Shown piece by piece: positions 5,364 through 5,383 of a stretch of 5,383 nt of DNA. The number at the start of each line of letters is the position of its first letter. The first letter of the stretch is position 1. Both the position numbers and the translations under genes were made by a program. Source of the stretch: an uncultured cyanobacterium (GTDB lineage Bacteria > Cyanobacteriota > Cyanobacteriia > PCC-6307 > Cyanobiaceae); assembly GCA_903928835.1 (NCBI GenBank), contig CAIYSK010000341.1, positions 1 through 5,383 on the forward strand, written 5' to 3'. The notes below the pieces were generated by a model. That model did no database searches. It saw only the letters and a program-made list of their open reading frames with translations, and was not told the origin of the DNA.

Positions 5364-5383
5364 AATGGCCCCAGGGATCAAAA

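Noticed and set aside
5279..5383. Cobalamin riboswitch ahead of hupE, suggested by GGTGCCTGATAGG and a loosely B12-box-like GGCAGACGTTGCC on the minus strand
   Set aside because: The core motifs (GGGAA, GCCACTG, the usual AGCCAGGAGACCTGCC box) are not present in order, and the apparent B12-box match needs indels. The visible leader is also too short for a whole aptamer. An aptamer further right cannot be excluded.

Overview
The window is GC-rich, densely coded bacterial DNA. I infer a picocyanobacterium of the Synechococcus/Cyanobium type, with moderate confidence. The grounds are the gene mix (ArsR/Acr3, an ArsJ-type GAPDH plus ArsJ, a HupE/UreJ metal permease), starts without clear Shine-Dalgarno sequences, the ATCAA-N6-TTGAT style of ars operator, and one exact HIP1 octamer (GCGATCGC). 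None of these is decisive alone, and no ribosomal or photosynthetic marker is present.

Layout. Positions 2-448 (+) hold most of a GH24 phage-type lysozyme whose start lies left of the window. A short AT-richer gap leads to a small unrecognised protein (554-799, +) with a TTG start. The centre (839-4629) is a divergent arsenic-resistance cluster. Leftward run arsR (1922-2257) and an Acr3 arsenite permease gene (839-1915). Rightward run a glyceraldehyde-3-phosphate dehydrogenase gene (2326-3372) and arsJ (3382-4629). A HupE/UreJ permease gene (4655-5278, -) converges on arsJ. The last 105 bases (5279-5383) are its upstream region, with two dyads and no gene that I can see.

How it works together. 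The 68-bp gap between arsR and gap contains a perfect 22-bp inverted repeat with the core ATCAA-N6-TTGAT, and a second near-match next to it. ArsR, with its CVC metalloid-binding motif, probably represses both arms there and releases when As(III) binds. One arm exports arsenite through Acr3. The other detoxifies arsenate without reduction: GAPDH uses arsenate in place of phosphate to make 1-arseno-3-phosphoglycerate, and ArsJ exports it. No arsenate reductase (arsC) lies in the window, so the cluster itself covers As(V) by the GAPDH/ArsJ route and As(III) by Acr3. The GAPDH/ArsJ pathway is already described. What deserves a second look is the shared tandem operator, the variant Acr3 signature, the small unknown protein, and the structured leader and duplicated start of hupE.
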